Positions 7,285 to 14,475 are shown, counted from the first letter of the stretch. The stretch is DNA of 35,661 bases from Candidatus Magasanikiibacteriota bacterium (GCA_003518365.1 DOYU01000016.1:1-35661); one strand, 5' to 3'. The notes: generated by a model from the letters alone, not told the origin. Program-made: numbers and translations.

Positions 7285-7318
7285 TGAAAAAACAACGGAT
7301 ACACCGTTGTTTTTTTTG
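7285..7318. terminator. Bidirectional terminator
   Basis: AACAACGG (7291-7298) and CCGTTGTT (7304-7311) form an 8-bp stem with an A run on one side and eight T on the other, so it can stop transcription both ways. It isolates the 7332-8066 gene from the riboswitch promoter just downstream. Confidence 0.85.
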
Positions 7319-7331
7319 TTGCGTATGTGGA

Positions 7332-8066
7332 TTATTTGATATTCATGCTTGAGAGAAGTGTTGTCTGTATATAGGTGGTGTACATACCGCCTGATTGATC
7401 AAATATGAAAACAGATGGTGCTGATTGTGTCTCTGGGAGAAGAGCATAATAGGTGCCGACTCTCCCGAGTCCTTCATCTACGAGTTGTTCATATTTGCAC
7501 ACGGTATATCCTGCTATAGCTATCGGATTTGAAAGAGACTGACATAAATTTTTTCCAGATGCTCCACTCATAACGAGTTGTTGATGGAAGTTTTTTGCTT
7601 CTGTAGCATCTTTAATAAGTCGAATTTCGTAGTATGCTCCAAATTCAGCGTGAGGGTTTTGAAAATTTGGATACAAAGAAAGGATATTTGCTTCTTTGCG
7701 TATTTCCCATACGGTGTTTATGCGGTCTTTGTCAGAATCTTCTTGGAGAGGTGTCCCTATAAATGTCTTTGGATAGAGAAAGGAAATATCTGTATCTGAA
7801 TATGTCATCCATTCTACACCTGGTGGCAAAGTCATTTGTGTCGTCGGTGTGACCACCTTTTCTGGAGGTATTGTTTTTTGTACTTGTACATTTTCTTTTT
7901 GAGGTGGGAGTGTTGTTATCTGTGTTTGTTGCAAGTACATCATTTCTTGTCTGAGTATGTTGATAGAACTCTGTTGGACAAAGAAAATACCGATGCCTCC
8001 AACAAAAAATGATGTCAGGACAATCGTTGCGAGGACAATACCAAAAGGAAAGTGTTCATGATCCAT
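7332..8066 (-). CDS. Membrane-anchored hypothetical protein, 244 residues
   Basis: There is one N-terminal membrane helix (about 10-32, VLATIVLTSFFVGGIGIFFV), then a Gln-rich coiled stretch (QQSSINILRQEMMYLQQTQ) and a Pro/Thr-rich linker. An outward-facing domain of about 160 residues follows, beginning YSDTDISFLYPKTF. Such an 'F-x-YP' opening is common in small single-anchor proteins of Patescibacteria (similar to the PsbP/DUF1795-like 'sYPsdW' opening), but I cannot place it in a family. Two Cys (NLCQSL and YTVCKYE) could form a disulfide. It has a good promoter (8098-8126) and its own terminator, so it is a single-gene unit. Confidence 0.65.
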   Translation of the reverse strand: MDHEHFPFGIVLATIVLTSFFVGGIGIFFVQQSSINILRQEMMYLQQTQITTLPPQKENVQVQKTIPPEKVVTPTTQMTLPPGVEWMTYSDTDISFLYPKTFIGTPLQEDSDKDRINTVWEIRKEANILSLYPNFQNPHAEFGAYYEIRLIKDATEAKNFHQQLVMSGASGKNLCQSLSNPIAIAGYTVCKYEQLVDEGLGRVGTYYALLPETQSAPSVFIFDQSGGMYTTYIQTTLLSSMNIK

Positions 8067-8097
8067 AAAAAAATATGATGAATATAAAAGTATGGAT

Positions 8098-8126
8098 AGT
8101 ATATCTTATATTGATGATAGGTACAA
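8098..8126 (-). promoter_or_regulatory. Promoter of the 7332-8066 gene
   Basis: On the minus strand TTGTAC (8126-8121) and TATACT (8103-8098) are spaced by 17 bases. The ATG follows about 32 bases further on. Confidence 0.6.
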
Positions 8127-8224
8127 TGCGATTTTTTTACTGAATACGTACGTGATAAATACATGATACATTTTTGATTGCTTGATGACGTGCTGTTTGA
8201 ATCAGTTTTTTTATATGATTTTTA

Positions 8225-8252
8225 TTGACAAAATTGATAATTTTTGTATGAT
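8225..8252 (+). promoter_or_regulatory. Promoter of the first GC-rich unit
   Basis: A consensus TTGACA (8225-8230) and TATGAT (8247-8252) are separated by 16 bases. They lie in AT-rich sequence immediately before the composition changes. Confidence 0.65.
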
Positions 8253-8296
8253 ATAGACAACGGTTCACACGCTGCAAATGCGGCAGGGAGGAAGCT

Positions 8297-8467
8297 ATGG
8301 ACTGGTGGGTCTGGGTACTCATCGCTGGAGGAGGGGGAGGTGTAGCCTTTATCCTCATCAAGCGGTACGTAGTACCAGTGTACCGAGATCTCTGTGCTCT
8401 GGGTAACCTGCTCGGCGGGTCTATCCTTGGGAGCAGTTGGAATCGGTACAAGGGCCGTCGTCGTTGA
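8297..8467 (+). CDS. Small membrane protein of a GC-rich unit, 56 residues
   Basis: A strong Shine-Dalgarno (AGGGAGG) precedes the ATG by a normal distance. The frame reads MDWWVWVLIAGGGGGVAFILI, then a basic tail KRYVVPVYRDL...NRYKGRRR and stop. There is one hydrophobic helix at residues 3-21, and the Arg-rich C-terminus would stay in the cytoplasm. Base composition is GC-rich, unlike the genes on either side. It is a complete unit: promoter at 8225, Shine-Dalgarno, gene, hairpin at 8489. The antisense open frames here lack any of these signals. Family unknown. Confidence 0.6.
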   Translation: MDWWVWVLIAGGGGGVAFILIKRYVVPVYRDLCALGNLLGGSILGSSWNRYKGRRR

Positions 8468-8488
8468 CGACGCGCCAGACGACAGTGA

Positions 8489-8518
8489 GCCGCGGTGGAG
8501 CACCTGCTCTGCCGCGGC
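8489..8518 (+). terminator. GC-rich hairpin ending the first GC-rich unit
   Basis: GCCGCGG (8489-8495) pairs with CCGCGGC (8512-8518), and the inner GGAGCA pairs with TGCTCT. There is no T run, only CATTCAATT. Confidence 0.6.
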
Positions 8519-8565
8519 CATTCAATTCATTTCAACAATTTGAACAACTACAACATTTCCAACAT

Positions 8566-9483
8566 CTACAACCTCACCTCATTCGTCAAGCAATGATACG
8601 ACCCACCTGCATGATGAAAATAGGGAAGTGGGGAAGTGGATCTTGCAATTCCAAATGATGAGATGTGTGCTTCGACACCAGGTGTTTGAAACTTTTCTGC
8701 ATTGATGAATATTCCTGGCAGTGACAATCCATTGACTGCCATGCTGCCGAGATTCTCTCCCATACCACACGTATCTTCCGGACTGAGTGTGATGAGTGGC
8801 ACGCCAAGTGTGGATAACAGTTCAATACTTTTTTGAGAAAATAATGCTGGCGCGTACATGAATGCAGAAAGATTGCCAAACTGATCAATCAGCGGCGCGC
8901 AAGTAGTGTCGAGATGAAAGCCTGTTGTTTCGAGTAAGAAAACGTGATCTGGCTGTATGATCTTGATCATTGCATCGTGTCCTGCCAGATTTGATCTTCC
9001 AAGCCCACCAAAATAATATGAACCGCTTGGTGTCTCTATAAAAAAGACTTCACCGCATTCGAGATACGCGCCTGGCGGCAATTCTTTTATTTCTACATAA
9101 AATTTATTCTCAATCATGCGCGCAAATGCGTCTGATTCTCGTTGCCTTTCTGGCACTGAGAAGTTTGCTTTTATCCATGTGCCATTCGCAAACATCCCAA
9201 CATCACGAATAAAAATACCGTCGTAGTCCGGCGGATATTGGGAAATAAGTTCTTGTGGATAAGGAAGAAATGTTATCTCGATCTTTGCATTGGTCAGGTG
9301 ATCAATTGCTTGATTCCATTGGAGAGAAAGAAGTTCTGGGGAAGGAATAATCCCCGAGGTCGCGGCTGCGACTGTCGCGTAGTTGAGGCTTTCTGGTGTG
9401 TGTCCTTTATGGACAGTGTAGCCATGTGGCCAGAGCCCGCCTGGTGGCGGTGTGACCATGAGAATAGATGTTTGCACGCTCAT
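8566..9483 (-). CDS. DDAH/amidinotransferase-family guanidine-modifying enzyme
   Basis: The 305-residue length fits the dimethylarginine dimethylaminohydrolase / arginine deiminase / amidinotransferase pentein family. These hydrolyse or transfer the guanidino carbon of arginine derivatives through a covalent Cys intermediate. Visible motifs are DGIFIRDVGMFANGTWI (substrate-binding FxRD type), PPGAYLECGEVFF (GGxxEGGD-like, degenerate), GFHLDTTCAPL (catalytic His in HxD) and, near the C-terminus, HHAGGSYHCLTNEVRL with the nucleophile Cys. All catalytic positions look intact; the substrate is not predictable. No Shine-Dalgarno is present. The promoter at 9496-9524 would give a leader of only a few bases, so the mRNA may be leaderless. 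AT-rich like the host backbone. Confidence 0.8.
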   Translation of the reverse strand: MSVQTSILMVTPPPGGLWPHGYTVHKGHTPESLNYATVAAATSGIIPSPELLSLQWNQAIDHLTNAKIEITFLPYPQELISQYPPDYDGIFIRDVGMFANGTWIKANFSVPERQRESDAFARMIENKFYVEIKELPPGAYLECGEVFFIETPSGSYYFGGLGRSNLAGHDAMIKIIQPDHVFLLETTGFHLDTTCAPLIDQFGNLSAFMYAPALFSQKSIELLSTLGVPLITLSPEDTCGMGENLGSMAVNGLSLPGIFINAEKFQTPGVEAHISSFGIARSTSPLPYFHHAGGSYHCLTNEVRL

Positions 9484-9495
9484 AGTGTTTTTTTA

Positions 9496-9524
9496 AGTGT
9501 AGCATACGATGAAAATCTTGACAA
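9496..9524 (-). promoter_or_regulatory. Promoter of the DDAH-family gene
   Basis: On the minus strand TTGTCA (9524-9519) and TACACT (9501-9496) are 17 bases apart. The expected start of transcription is about 6 bases before the ATG at 9483. Its -35 overlaps the -35 of the divergent promoter at 9518. Confidence 0.55.
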
Positions 9525-9546
9525 AAGTCATCCCTTTATATATAGT
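9518..9546 (+). promoter_or_regulatory. Promoter of the second GC-rich unit
   Basis: TTGACA (9518-9523) and TATAGT (9541-9546) are spaced by exactly 17 bases. A direct repeat TGTCCGGA-AT-TGTCCGGA (9551-9568) lies at the expected transcription start and could be an operator. Confidence 0.75.
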
Positions 9547-9591
9547 TTCATGTCCGGAATTGTCCGGATGAATATCTTCAGGAGGATGTTC

Positions 9592-9831
9592 ATGGTTACG
9601 ATCTACGATCAGACTATTGCGGAGGTCATTGGCATAAGCTGGCTGAATGGAGTCGTATCCATGAGACTCAAAGAGGGTCTCTTCGTCTGGGATCGTAAGA
9701 CCGGCGCGTTGGTCTGCCGCCAGAATCGGGACTTTGCCGATGGTCTGGTGAAGCGCTGCGAGGCCTTCCATGGCGTGGCGTTCACGCATACGATCGCAAA
9801 GGACGGTCTCGAGACCTGGACGAAGCCCTAG
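9592..9831 (+). CDS. Hypothetical 79-residue protein of a GC-rich unit
   Basis: AGGAGG sits six bases before the ATG at 9592; the ATG at 9586 directly abuts the Shine-Dalgarno and is too close. The protein MVTIYDQTIAEVIGISWLN... alternates short beta-like stretches (GVVSMRLKEGLFVWDRKTGA) with a helical part (FADGLVKRCEAFHGVAF). No signal peptide or membrane segment is visible, so it is probably a small cytoplasmic protein. Two Cys (LVCR, KRCE) do not form a metal motif. I do not recognise the family. GC-rich codons (CTC, GTC, GCG, CGC) contrast with the neighbouring DDAH gene. Confidence 0.7.
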   Translation: MVTIYDQTIAEVIGISWLNGVVSMRLKEGLFVWDRKTGALVCRQNRDFADGLVKRCEAFHGVAFTHTIAKDGLETWTKP

Positions 9832-9854
9832 CGGTTTGTCGACCGGACATCAGC

Positions 9855-9885
9855 GGGCAGCCGTGCGTACATCGCGCGGCTGCCC
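9855..9885 (+). terminator. GC-rich hairpin ending the second GC-rich unit
   Basis: GGGCAGCCG (9855-9863) pairs perfectly with CGGCTGCCC (9877-9885), with further G-C pairs inside. It is followed by CTTCCTACC, not a T run. Confidence 0.75.
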
Positions 9886-9913
9886 CTTCCTACCTTATAT
9901 TTTCATTATTTGT

Positions 9914-9941
9914 AAAGAGTTATCCACATGCTCTTTTTTTT
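9914..9941 (+). terminator. Second, T-rich terminator with a DnaA-box sequence in its loop
   Basis: AAAGAG pairs with CTCTTT around an 11-base loop, followed by a run of eight T. The loop contains TTATCCACA (9920-9928), a perfect DnaA-box consensus, probably by chance. Confidence 0.45.
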
Positions 9942-10029
9942 GTATATAAAAAATTTAGCTTATTTTAGCAAAAAAATGTATCTGAGTATTTGTAATTGAG
10001 CGTACGTTTTTTCGTAGCTTGGCGAGGTA

Positions 10030-10059
10030 TTGACAAATAATGCAATATAGAGGTATATT
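10030..10059 (+). promoter_or_regulatory. Promoter of the J-protein unit
   Basis: TTGACA (10030-10035) and TATATT (10054-10059) are separated by 18 bases in AT-rich sequence. The gene start is about 50 bases downstream of the expected transcription start. Confidence 0.6.
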
Positions 10060-10116
10060 CCAATGTCCGTTCGTTCACAATTCATCAGATTTTTTCCGAC
10101 CTAGGCAGGAGACGCA

Positions 10117-10638
10117 ATGAGTACGAGTCACTACGATGCGCTCGGCGTCCCCAAGGACGCCAGTATCGAGGAGATCAAGCGGGCATACCGCAAGGTCGCC
10201 ATGGAAAACCATCCCGACAGGAACACCGACGAAAACGCCCAGGCCCGCTTTCAGGCGGCTGCTGAGGCGTATGCTATCTTGTCCGATCCCGAAAAGCGTC
10301 GGACGTATGACAGTGGTTTCCGTAGGGTGAGAAGTGTTCAGGATCTTTTTTCCCGTGTGCATCTCGGCCAGAAGCTCGTCGCAGCGATGCTGCCAAAGGC
10401 TCCGGCTGCGCCGCGCGATGGAGTTGATTCCCTGATCACTGTCAAGGTGTCCGAGGAGACGATCCGAGATGGTGGTATCGTTGAGGTGCGTGCACCTCGC
10501 GATCCTGATCACTCATTCGTGATCCATCTCGAGCCGGGCTATCGGTGGTGCCGCGTCACTGGCATGGGCGAACCAGGCCAGCGAGGTGGCACCAGCGGTG
10601 ACCTATACATCCATTTTGCCGATTCGGCAGGAGTGTGA
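10117..10638 (+). CDS. Short J-domain co-chaperone with a single DnaJ C-terminal subdomain
   Basis: The protein has 173 residues. A J domain at about 5-68 carries the HPD motif (ENHPDRNTDE), which stimulates DnaK ATPase activity; YDALGVPKDAS and AEAYAILSDPEKRRTYD are the usual helix I and IV ends. There is no Cys-rich zinc domain and only one shortened substrate-binding subdomain (VDSLITVKVSEETIRDGG, ending GEPGQRGGTSGDLYIHF), so it is far shorter than DnaJ or CbpA. A good AGGAG Shine-Dalgarno precedes the ATG. It is GC-rich and begins a two-gene operon with the next ORF (stop to ATG, 5 bases). It may be a dedicated co-chaperone acquired together with its neighbour. Confidence 0.85.
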   Translation: MSTSHYDALGVPKDASIEEIKRAYRKVAMENHPDRNTDENAQARFQAAAEAYAILSDPEKRRTYDSGFRRVRSVQDLFSRVHLGQKLVAAMLPKAPAAPRDGVDSLITVKVSEETIRDGGIVEVRAPRDPDHSFVIHLEPGYRWCRVTGMGEPGQRGGTSGDLYIHFADSAGV

Positions 10639-10643
10639 CGACG

Positions 10644-11045
10644 ATGCTGAACGATACCTTCGAGTTGATCCGTGAGTTCAAGGCGTCCTTCTGGGCGTAC
10701 GTCGATGATTCCCGAGACGATCGCGAGCAGATGCTCGCGGCCATGCTTGACATGCCGGTCGACAAGCTGATCATCTTCAGCGAGCCGCACGATCTGGCGG
10801 CGTTCCTCACGTACGCGGCGTGCGTGGATTCGTCCAAGGCCAATGGGGTCATGGACATGGATTCGCAGCGTCTGCGTGAGATCATCGTCACCGACGAGGG
10901 AAAGCCCTCCGTCGGCAAGTTCTTCGATGGGCTCATGGGCAGCGAGGAGGGGGAGGATCTGCTTCGGCAGATCGCCTTCTGCCTCGCCCACGCCAACAAG
11001 ATCGCGGGCATCCGCACGAACCTCTGGTCGCCCGCCAAACGGTGA
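10644..11045 (+). CDS. Hypothetical 133-residue helical protein, partner of the J-protein
   Basis: The ATG at 10644 has AGGAG ten bases upstream; the GTG at 10635 overlaps the previous gene but abuts that Shine-Dalgarno, so I prefer the ATG. The protein (MLNDTFELIREFKASFWAYV...) is acidic and predicted mostly helical, with GKPSVGKFFDGLMGSEEGED in the second half and no Cys cluster or membrane segment. Its tight spacing behind the J-protein suggests a shared mRNA and possibly a shared function (client or regulator of the chaperone); this is inference. Family not recognised. Confidence 0.65.
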   Translation: MLNDTFELIREFKASFWAYVDDSRDDREQMLAAMLDMPVDKLIIFSEPHDLAAFLTYAACVDSSKANGVMDMDSQRLREIIVTDEGKPSVGKFFDGLMGSEEGEDLLRQIAFCLAHANKIAGIRTNLWSPAKR

Positions 11046-11085
11046 CCAAGAGGGGAAGTTCCTGTTCTGGTTTCTAGTGTCTTGG

Positions 11086-11106
11086 GTGGGGACATGGTGT
11101 CCCCAC
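11086..11106 (+). terminator. Intergenic hairpin after the J-protein operon
   Basis: GTGGGGAC-ATGGT-GTCCCCAC is a perfect 8-bp stem with a 5-base loop between the 10644-11045 gene and the next GC-rich gene. There is no T run. It may be a partial terminator or an mRNA-processing site. Confidence 0.5.
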
Positions 11107-11138
11107 TCGCTCGTGTTGCATTTCGGAGTTCCAAGATT

Positions 11139-11909
11139 ATGGCTAACGCCGCCCTGATCACCGCCGCCGACCTCACCGCCCTCTTCGGCCACGACCGCCA
11201 GCGTGCGGACGAGGCTCGTGAGAGCATCCACGCCAACCCCAGCTACGCCCTGACCCTGGTCGACCAGGGGCGCACCAGCGGCTCCCTGTCGCTGTTCGTG
11301 CAGTCCCGCATGGTAGAGGAGATCCTCGGCGAGGTCTCCGACCTGTCCGTGGCCCGTGAGATCCTCGAGATGAACATGTCGTCCGAGGCGACGGCGGAGA
11401 TCCTCGGCGTCCGCGCCGACCTCCCGTCGGTGCTGGCCCAGCTCGCGTCGCCCGAGGTGATCATCGCCGCCCTCCTGGAGGACGTCCAGTCCGGGCACTC
11501 CCCCAGGAAGAAGGACGAGACCACCCTCGGCTTCGCCGAGATCGCCCTGACCCTCATGGCCTGGGCCGAGAACCTCAAGGAGCGGCCCGACTGGGAGGAG
11601 CTCCTCGACCACCAGGTGGGTTCGGAGGGGAACTACACCCTCCGCAACTGTCTGCTCGCCGCCGTCCTCTACGAGGCGGGCAAGATGGAGGACCTCACCC
11701 CGGGCCACTTCGAGGACCTGGGGCTCGACCCCGACGAGGCGCTCGCGCAGCTCGTCGAGCTCGTCGAGGTCGACGGCCTGCCCAAGCTGACCGACGACGA
11801 CGTCGCCGAGGCCCAGAAGCGCCTGCGCGCCAAGCGCCAGGAGTTCGAGGGCGCCGAGGCCGACCTCGCCACCGCGGCCGACGCAGCCGCCGACGACATC
11901 GAGATCTGA
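11139..11909 (+). CDS. Hypothetical acidic helical protein, 256 residues, very GC-rich
   Basis: The ATG at 11139 (MANAALITAADLTALFG) has GGAG ten bases upstream. The frame extends to 11082, but that part runs through the hairpin at 11086 and is unlikely to be translated. The product is predicted all-helical, with hydrophobic heptad-like segments (SLSLFVQSRMVEEILGEV, LPSVLAQLASPEVIIAALLE), suggesting helical repeats. A charged Ala/Glu-rich C-terminus follows (EAQKRLRAKRQEFEGAEADLA) that could be coiled coil. There is no signal peptide and no catalytic motif. The third-codon-position GC content is the highest in the window. Family not recognised. It could share the promoter at 10030. Confidence 0.7.
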   Translation: MANAALITAADLTALFGHDRQRADEARESIHANPSYALTLVDQGRTSGSLSLFVQSRMVEEILGEVSDLSVAREILEMNMSSEATAEILGVRADLPSVLAQLASPEVIIAALLEDVQSGHSPRKKDETTLGFAEIALTLMAWAENLKERPDWEELLDHQVGSEGNYTLRNCLLAAVLYEAGKMEDLTPGHFEDLGLDPDEALAQLVELVEVDGLPKLTDDDVAEAQKRLRAKRQEFEGAEADLATAADAAADDIEI

Positions 11910-11953
11910 TGAGACAACCCCGCCTATTGGAGGATCGGCGGGTCAACGGAACA

Positions 11954-12000
11954 GAGCCCGGTACGGCGCGACGCGAAAGCGACGTGACTGTACCGGGCTC
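11954..12000 (+). terminator. Long GC-rich terminator hairpin
   Basis: GAGCCCGGTAC (11954-11964) pairs perfectly with GTACCGGGCTC (11990-12000) around a loop containing a smaller CGAAAGCG hairpin. A second small stem (CCCGCC/GGCGGG, 11919-11942) precedes it. No T run follows. Confidence 0.8.
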
Positions 12001-12112
12001 GATTCATATTCTATGATATATACATGTAATGTATTGAGGAAAATTGCTATCTGCAATTGTCCTGAGTTCATTACAACTCAAGACATTGGTTTACCACACA
12101 TCGAGGTGACAC

Positions 12113-14086
12113 ATGAAGAAGGGAACGCTTGTTGTGATCGAGGAGACTTCTGCTCAGGTTGAGCACGGGACAGTCTTCGAGGCTTTCATGGCGACGCTCT
12201 ACAGCATGTACAAGAAGGTCTCCACGCCGGTTTTGTCCGGTGGTGGAAGCTTGAACGACATGCCGATCGACGCCGTGATCGCGAGTGGCCTCTGGGTGAT
12301 CATCCAGAAGGTCGCTCAGCTGATTGGCATGGACCTCACGACGCAGTCCGTCGTGGAGAAGGTGAGTGCGCGTGTGGACCGACTGGTCAGCGCCGGCATC
12401 CTTCTGGTGCACGGTTCAGCGGAGGAGGCTGCCAAGGCCTTCGACCGTGACGTGCTCCGTCAGATCTCGGGGACTGGTTTCCCGACCTCTCTCCAGCAGT
12501 TGGGGATGAAGCATTCGGCTCAGTTCTTTGCCACGTTGGTGAAGGCTGCACGTGACTACAAGGTCTCGCTCGAGGAATCCATCGCAGACATCTTTGATGC
12601 GAATTCCCTGCCAGAAGCACCTAGCCGTCCAGCGTACTACACGAACATTACTGATGTTATGAGAGTGTGGCACTATTTCGTCCAGGTATTGGATGAACGA
12701 CTCGCTGTCGAGTTCACCTTCGACGTGGAAGGCGAAGGCCGCTTCCTGAAAATAGAGAAGCAACTCAGGAGCATTCAACTTCGTCAGAACGTCCTGTCAG
12801 CCCTCAGATACCTGCCGAAAAGCTGGCCTTTCGCTAACTTTCGTCATGGAATATTTGTGGATGCCCAGTGGATCGGCACACAGATCGTATTGGCTGTGCT
12901 CAGGGCAGACGATGACACCGAAATTCTGAGCAACTCCGAGCAGCTGATGAACGGGCTCGAGGCTCTGCACACGCTGCCACAAAGCGAAGTCGTGACCCTC
13001 ACGATGGAGAGACTGTCTCACCGCGCAAAGCGTCCACTCAACAAGACGCAGAAGAGGCATCTTGAGAATTTTATCGGTGAGATGCTGTATTGGCTGTTGA
13101 AACTGAGTACGGGCAGCCTTTCTGCAGCTCATACCGAATGGGTCATGCTGTCGCATCTTACGAAAGAGTGGTATGTTGATGCGTCAACAGCACTGCGCAT
13201 CGCCAAGGGAGAGGAATTTCTTCCATTTGGGGATGGTAACAACTTCTCCACCCGTGCGAGGACCGCACTTAGTGAGCGAGTTGCGCCAGCGATTCTTTGG
13301 GAGAGCCTCACTCTCATGGATTTTTATCAGATCGTAAAGGAAAACGTTCTGCCGGTGGATAGCATTATTGACGGAATGAAGCGCATGCCGCAGGATCTGC
13401 GCGAAGCAGCGGTTCGTCGTCTGATGAAGAGTGAGGAGATTACGACGGAATTGGTTGCTTTACTGGTAGACAGCGGCGACGTGGAGCTCGAACCAAAGAT
13501 CATCCAGGCACACTTCCAGTTGTTTTCCCTGGAGCTTCTCGAGAAGAGCGCAGTTCATCTGCTCACTCTGCTCAGCAAGAAGGGAAAGAACCTGGATGTT
13601 GAGGCGACCTCTGGGCTGCTCTGGAAGATCGTCGGTCGCATGCCCCCCGAGAGGAGTCGGCATCTGGTGGATGCCTTGGAGTGGCGTGCCACGTTCTGTG
13701 AGACGGTGGATTACGTTATCTACTCGTCGAACGAACTGGTAACCTGGGCAGACATCGAAGCAGTTCGGAAATCCCTTGGGGATGAACTGTACAGCCTTGT
13801 CCTGCTGAGTTCGGAACTCAACGTCCGGATTGGTGGGTACGGGGAAAAAGAATCTCAGAAAGATGAGAAGCCTATGCCGCCGTGGCACTTGATGTATGAA
13901 GAAGGTGCTACGTTGGATCTGAGGGTCTTCTTTAAGGCTCTTGGCATGACCGCCGAGCAGGCGGCTGATCTGGTAAACACGTACTCTGAGGAGTATGTGT
14001 TCCGCTGGCATTACGCGGCTCATCCGAAGCTCGAGCAGGAGTGGAAGAAGTTCGTCCGCCTGCGAGAGAAGTACTACCGTCGGTAA
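12113..14086 (+). CDS. Large orphan protein, 657 residues, predicted all-helical
   Basis: GAGGTG lies five bases before the ATG. The protein has no signal peptide, no Walker, protease or nuclease motif and few Cys. Regular hydrophobic helices run throughout (for example AVIASGLWVIIQKVAQLIG, SALRYLPKSWPFANFRHGIF, NFIGEMLYWLLKLSTG), suggesting a helical-repeat scaffold. The C-terminus (EEYVFRWHYAAHPKLEQEWK) is basic and aromatic. The composition is intermediate GC, higher than the AT-rich backbone. I see no clear TTGACA promoter; the leader (12001-12112) has two small hairpins (AAATTGC-TATCT-GCAATTG at 12040, GAGTT-CATTAC-AACTC at 12064). Function unknown; possibly a structural or defence-related large cytoplasmic protein, but nothing in the sequence decides. 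Confidence 0.75.
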   Translation: MKKGTLVVIEETSAQVEHGTVFEAFMATLYSMYKKVSTPVLSGGGSLNDMPIDAVIASGLWVIIQKVAQLIGMDLTTQSVVEKVSARVDRLVSAGILLVHGSAEEAAKAFDRDVLRQISGTGFPTSLQQLGMKHSAQFFATLVKAARDYKVSLEESIADIFDANSLPEAPSRPAYYTNITDVMRVWHYFVQVLDERLAVEFTFDVEGEGRFLKIEKQLRSIQLRQNVLSALRYLPKSWPFANFRHGIFVDAQWIGTQIVLAVLRADDDTEILSNSEQLMNGLEALHTLPQSEVVTLTMERLSHRAKRPLNKTQKRHLENFIGEMLYWLLKLSTGSLSAAHTEWVMLSHLTKEWYVDASTALRIAKGEEFLPFGDGNNFSTRARTALSERVAPAILWESLTLMDFYQIVKENVLPVDSIIDGMKRMPQDLREAAVRRLMKSEEITTELVALLVDSGDVELEPKIIQAHFQLFSLELLEKSAVHLLTLLSKKGKNLDVEATSGLLWKIVGRMPPERSRHLVDALEWRATFCETVDYVIYSSNELVTWADIEAVRKSLGDELYSLVLLSSELNVRIGGYGEKESQKDEKPMPPWHLMYEEGATLDLRVFFKALGMTAEQAADLVNTYSEEYVFRWHYAAHPKLEQEWKKFVRLREKYYRR

Positions 14087-14152
14087 CCCAAACTTACACT
14101 TCGTGGTAAGACGAAGTAACACATATTGTTCCTTTTTTCATTGGAGGTGCCA

Positions 14153-14176
14153 GGGAAGATGCTTACCCATCTTCCC
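14153..14176 (+). terminator. Terminator of the 657-residue gene
   Basis: GGGAAGATG (14153-14161) pairs with CATCTTCCC (14168-14176) around a 6-base loop, followed by TTCATTC. A weaker ACTTCGT/ACGAAGT stem at 14098-14117 precedes it. Confidence 0.7.
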
Positions 14177-14237
14177 TTCATTCATGTGTATATCTGTATC
14201 AGGTATATAGATGAATATTGAATATTCTCTTCTTTTT

Positions 14238-14246
14238 TGCTATAGT
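14238..14246 (+). promoter_or_regulatory. Extended -10 promoter for dus
   Basis: TG-C-TATAGT (14238-14246), preceded by a T-rich stretch with no clear -35. It lies about 48 bases before the original dus start at 14294. Confidence 0.4.
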
Positions 14247-14293
14247 CCCACGACTCTCACCTTCGCTAAAGCTATGGTGGATTATATACAGAT

Positions 14294-14410
14294 ATGAGTA
14301 ATTGGGTACAAGATACATTGAAAAAAGGGAAAATCCTAGCTCTCTCACCAATGGCTGACCCCGCACTAGACCTCGCTTTGGCTCGGTCAATGCGGGGCGA
14401 GACTCAATAA
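14294..14410 (+). pseudogene. Duplicated 5' fragment of dus forming a 38-codon leader ORF
   Basis: ATGAGTAATTGGGTACAAG... encodes MSNWVQDTLKKGKILALSPM, then runs into the insert and stops at 14410. It carries what is probably the original start of dus, including the Ser-Asn after Met that the present gene lacks. Its stop codon lies five bases before the present dus ATG, in another frame, so re-initiation or coupling is possible. Confidence 0.7.
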
Positions 14411-14475
14411 ATCATATGTGGGTACAAGATACATTGAAAAAAGGGAAAATCCTAGCTCTCTCACCAATGGCTGAC
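14303..14475 (+). repeat. 57-bp direct duplication flanking a 59-bp hairpin insert
   Basis: Positions 14303-14359 and 14419-14475 are identical over 57 bases. The 59 bases between them (14360-14418), with the C at 14359, hold CCCCGCA...TGCGGGG (14359-14365 with 14391-14397) with an inner GACC..GGTC, so the insert folds as a hairpin. The arrangement looks like insertion of a palindromic element accompanied by a tandem duplication of the dus 5' end. Confidence 0.9.

Noticed and set aside
9920..9928. Perfect DnaA box TTATCCACA
   Set aside because: Single copy, inside a terminator loop, no cluster of boxes, no AT-rich unwinding repeats or dnaA/dnaN nearby; not an origin.
10539..11708. Long minus-strand open frames (389 and 226 codons) opposite the GC-rich J-protein unit
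   Set aside because: They are shadows of GC-rich genes on the plus strand: Arg/His/Gly-rich low-quality proteins without start signals, whereas the plus-strand frames have Shine-Dalgarno sequences and a J domain.
12071..14122. Several minus-strand frames opposite the 657-residue gene
   Set aside because: Fragmented and without family motifs, while the plus frame is continuous with a good Shine-Dalgarno and a terminator.
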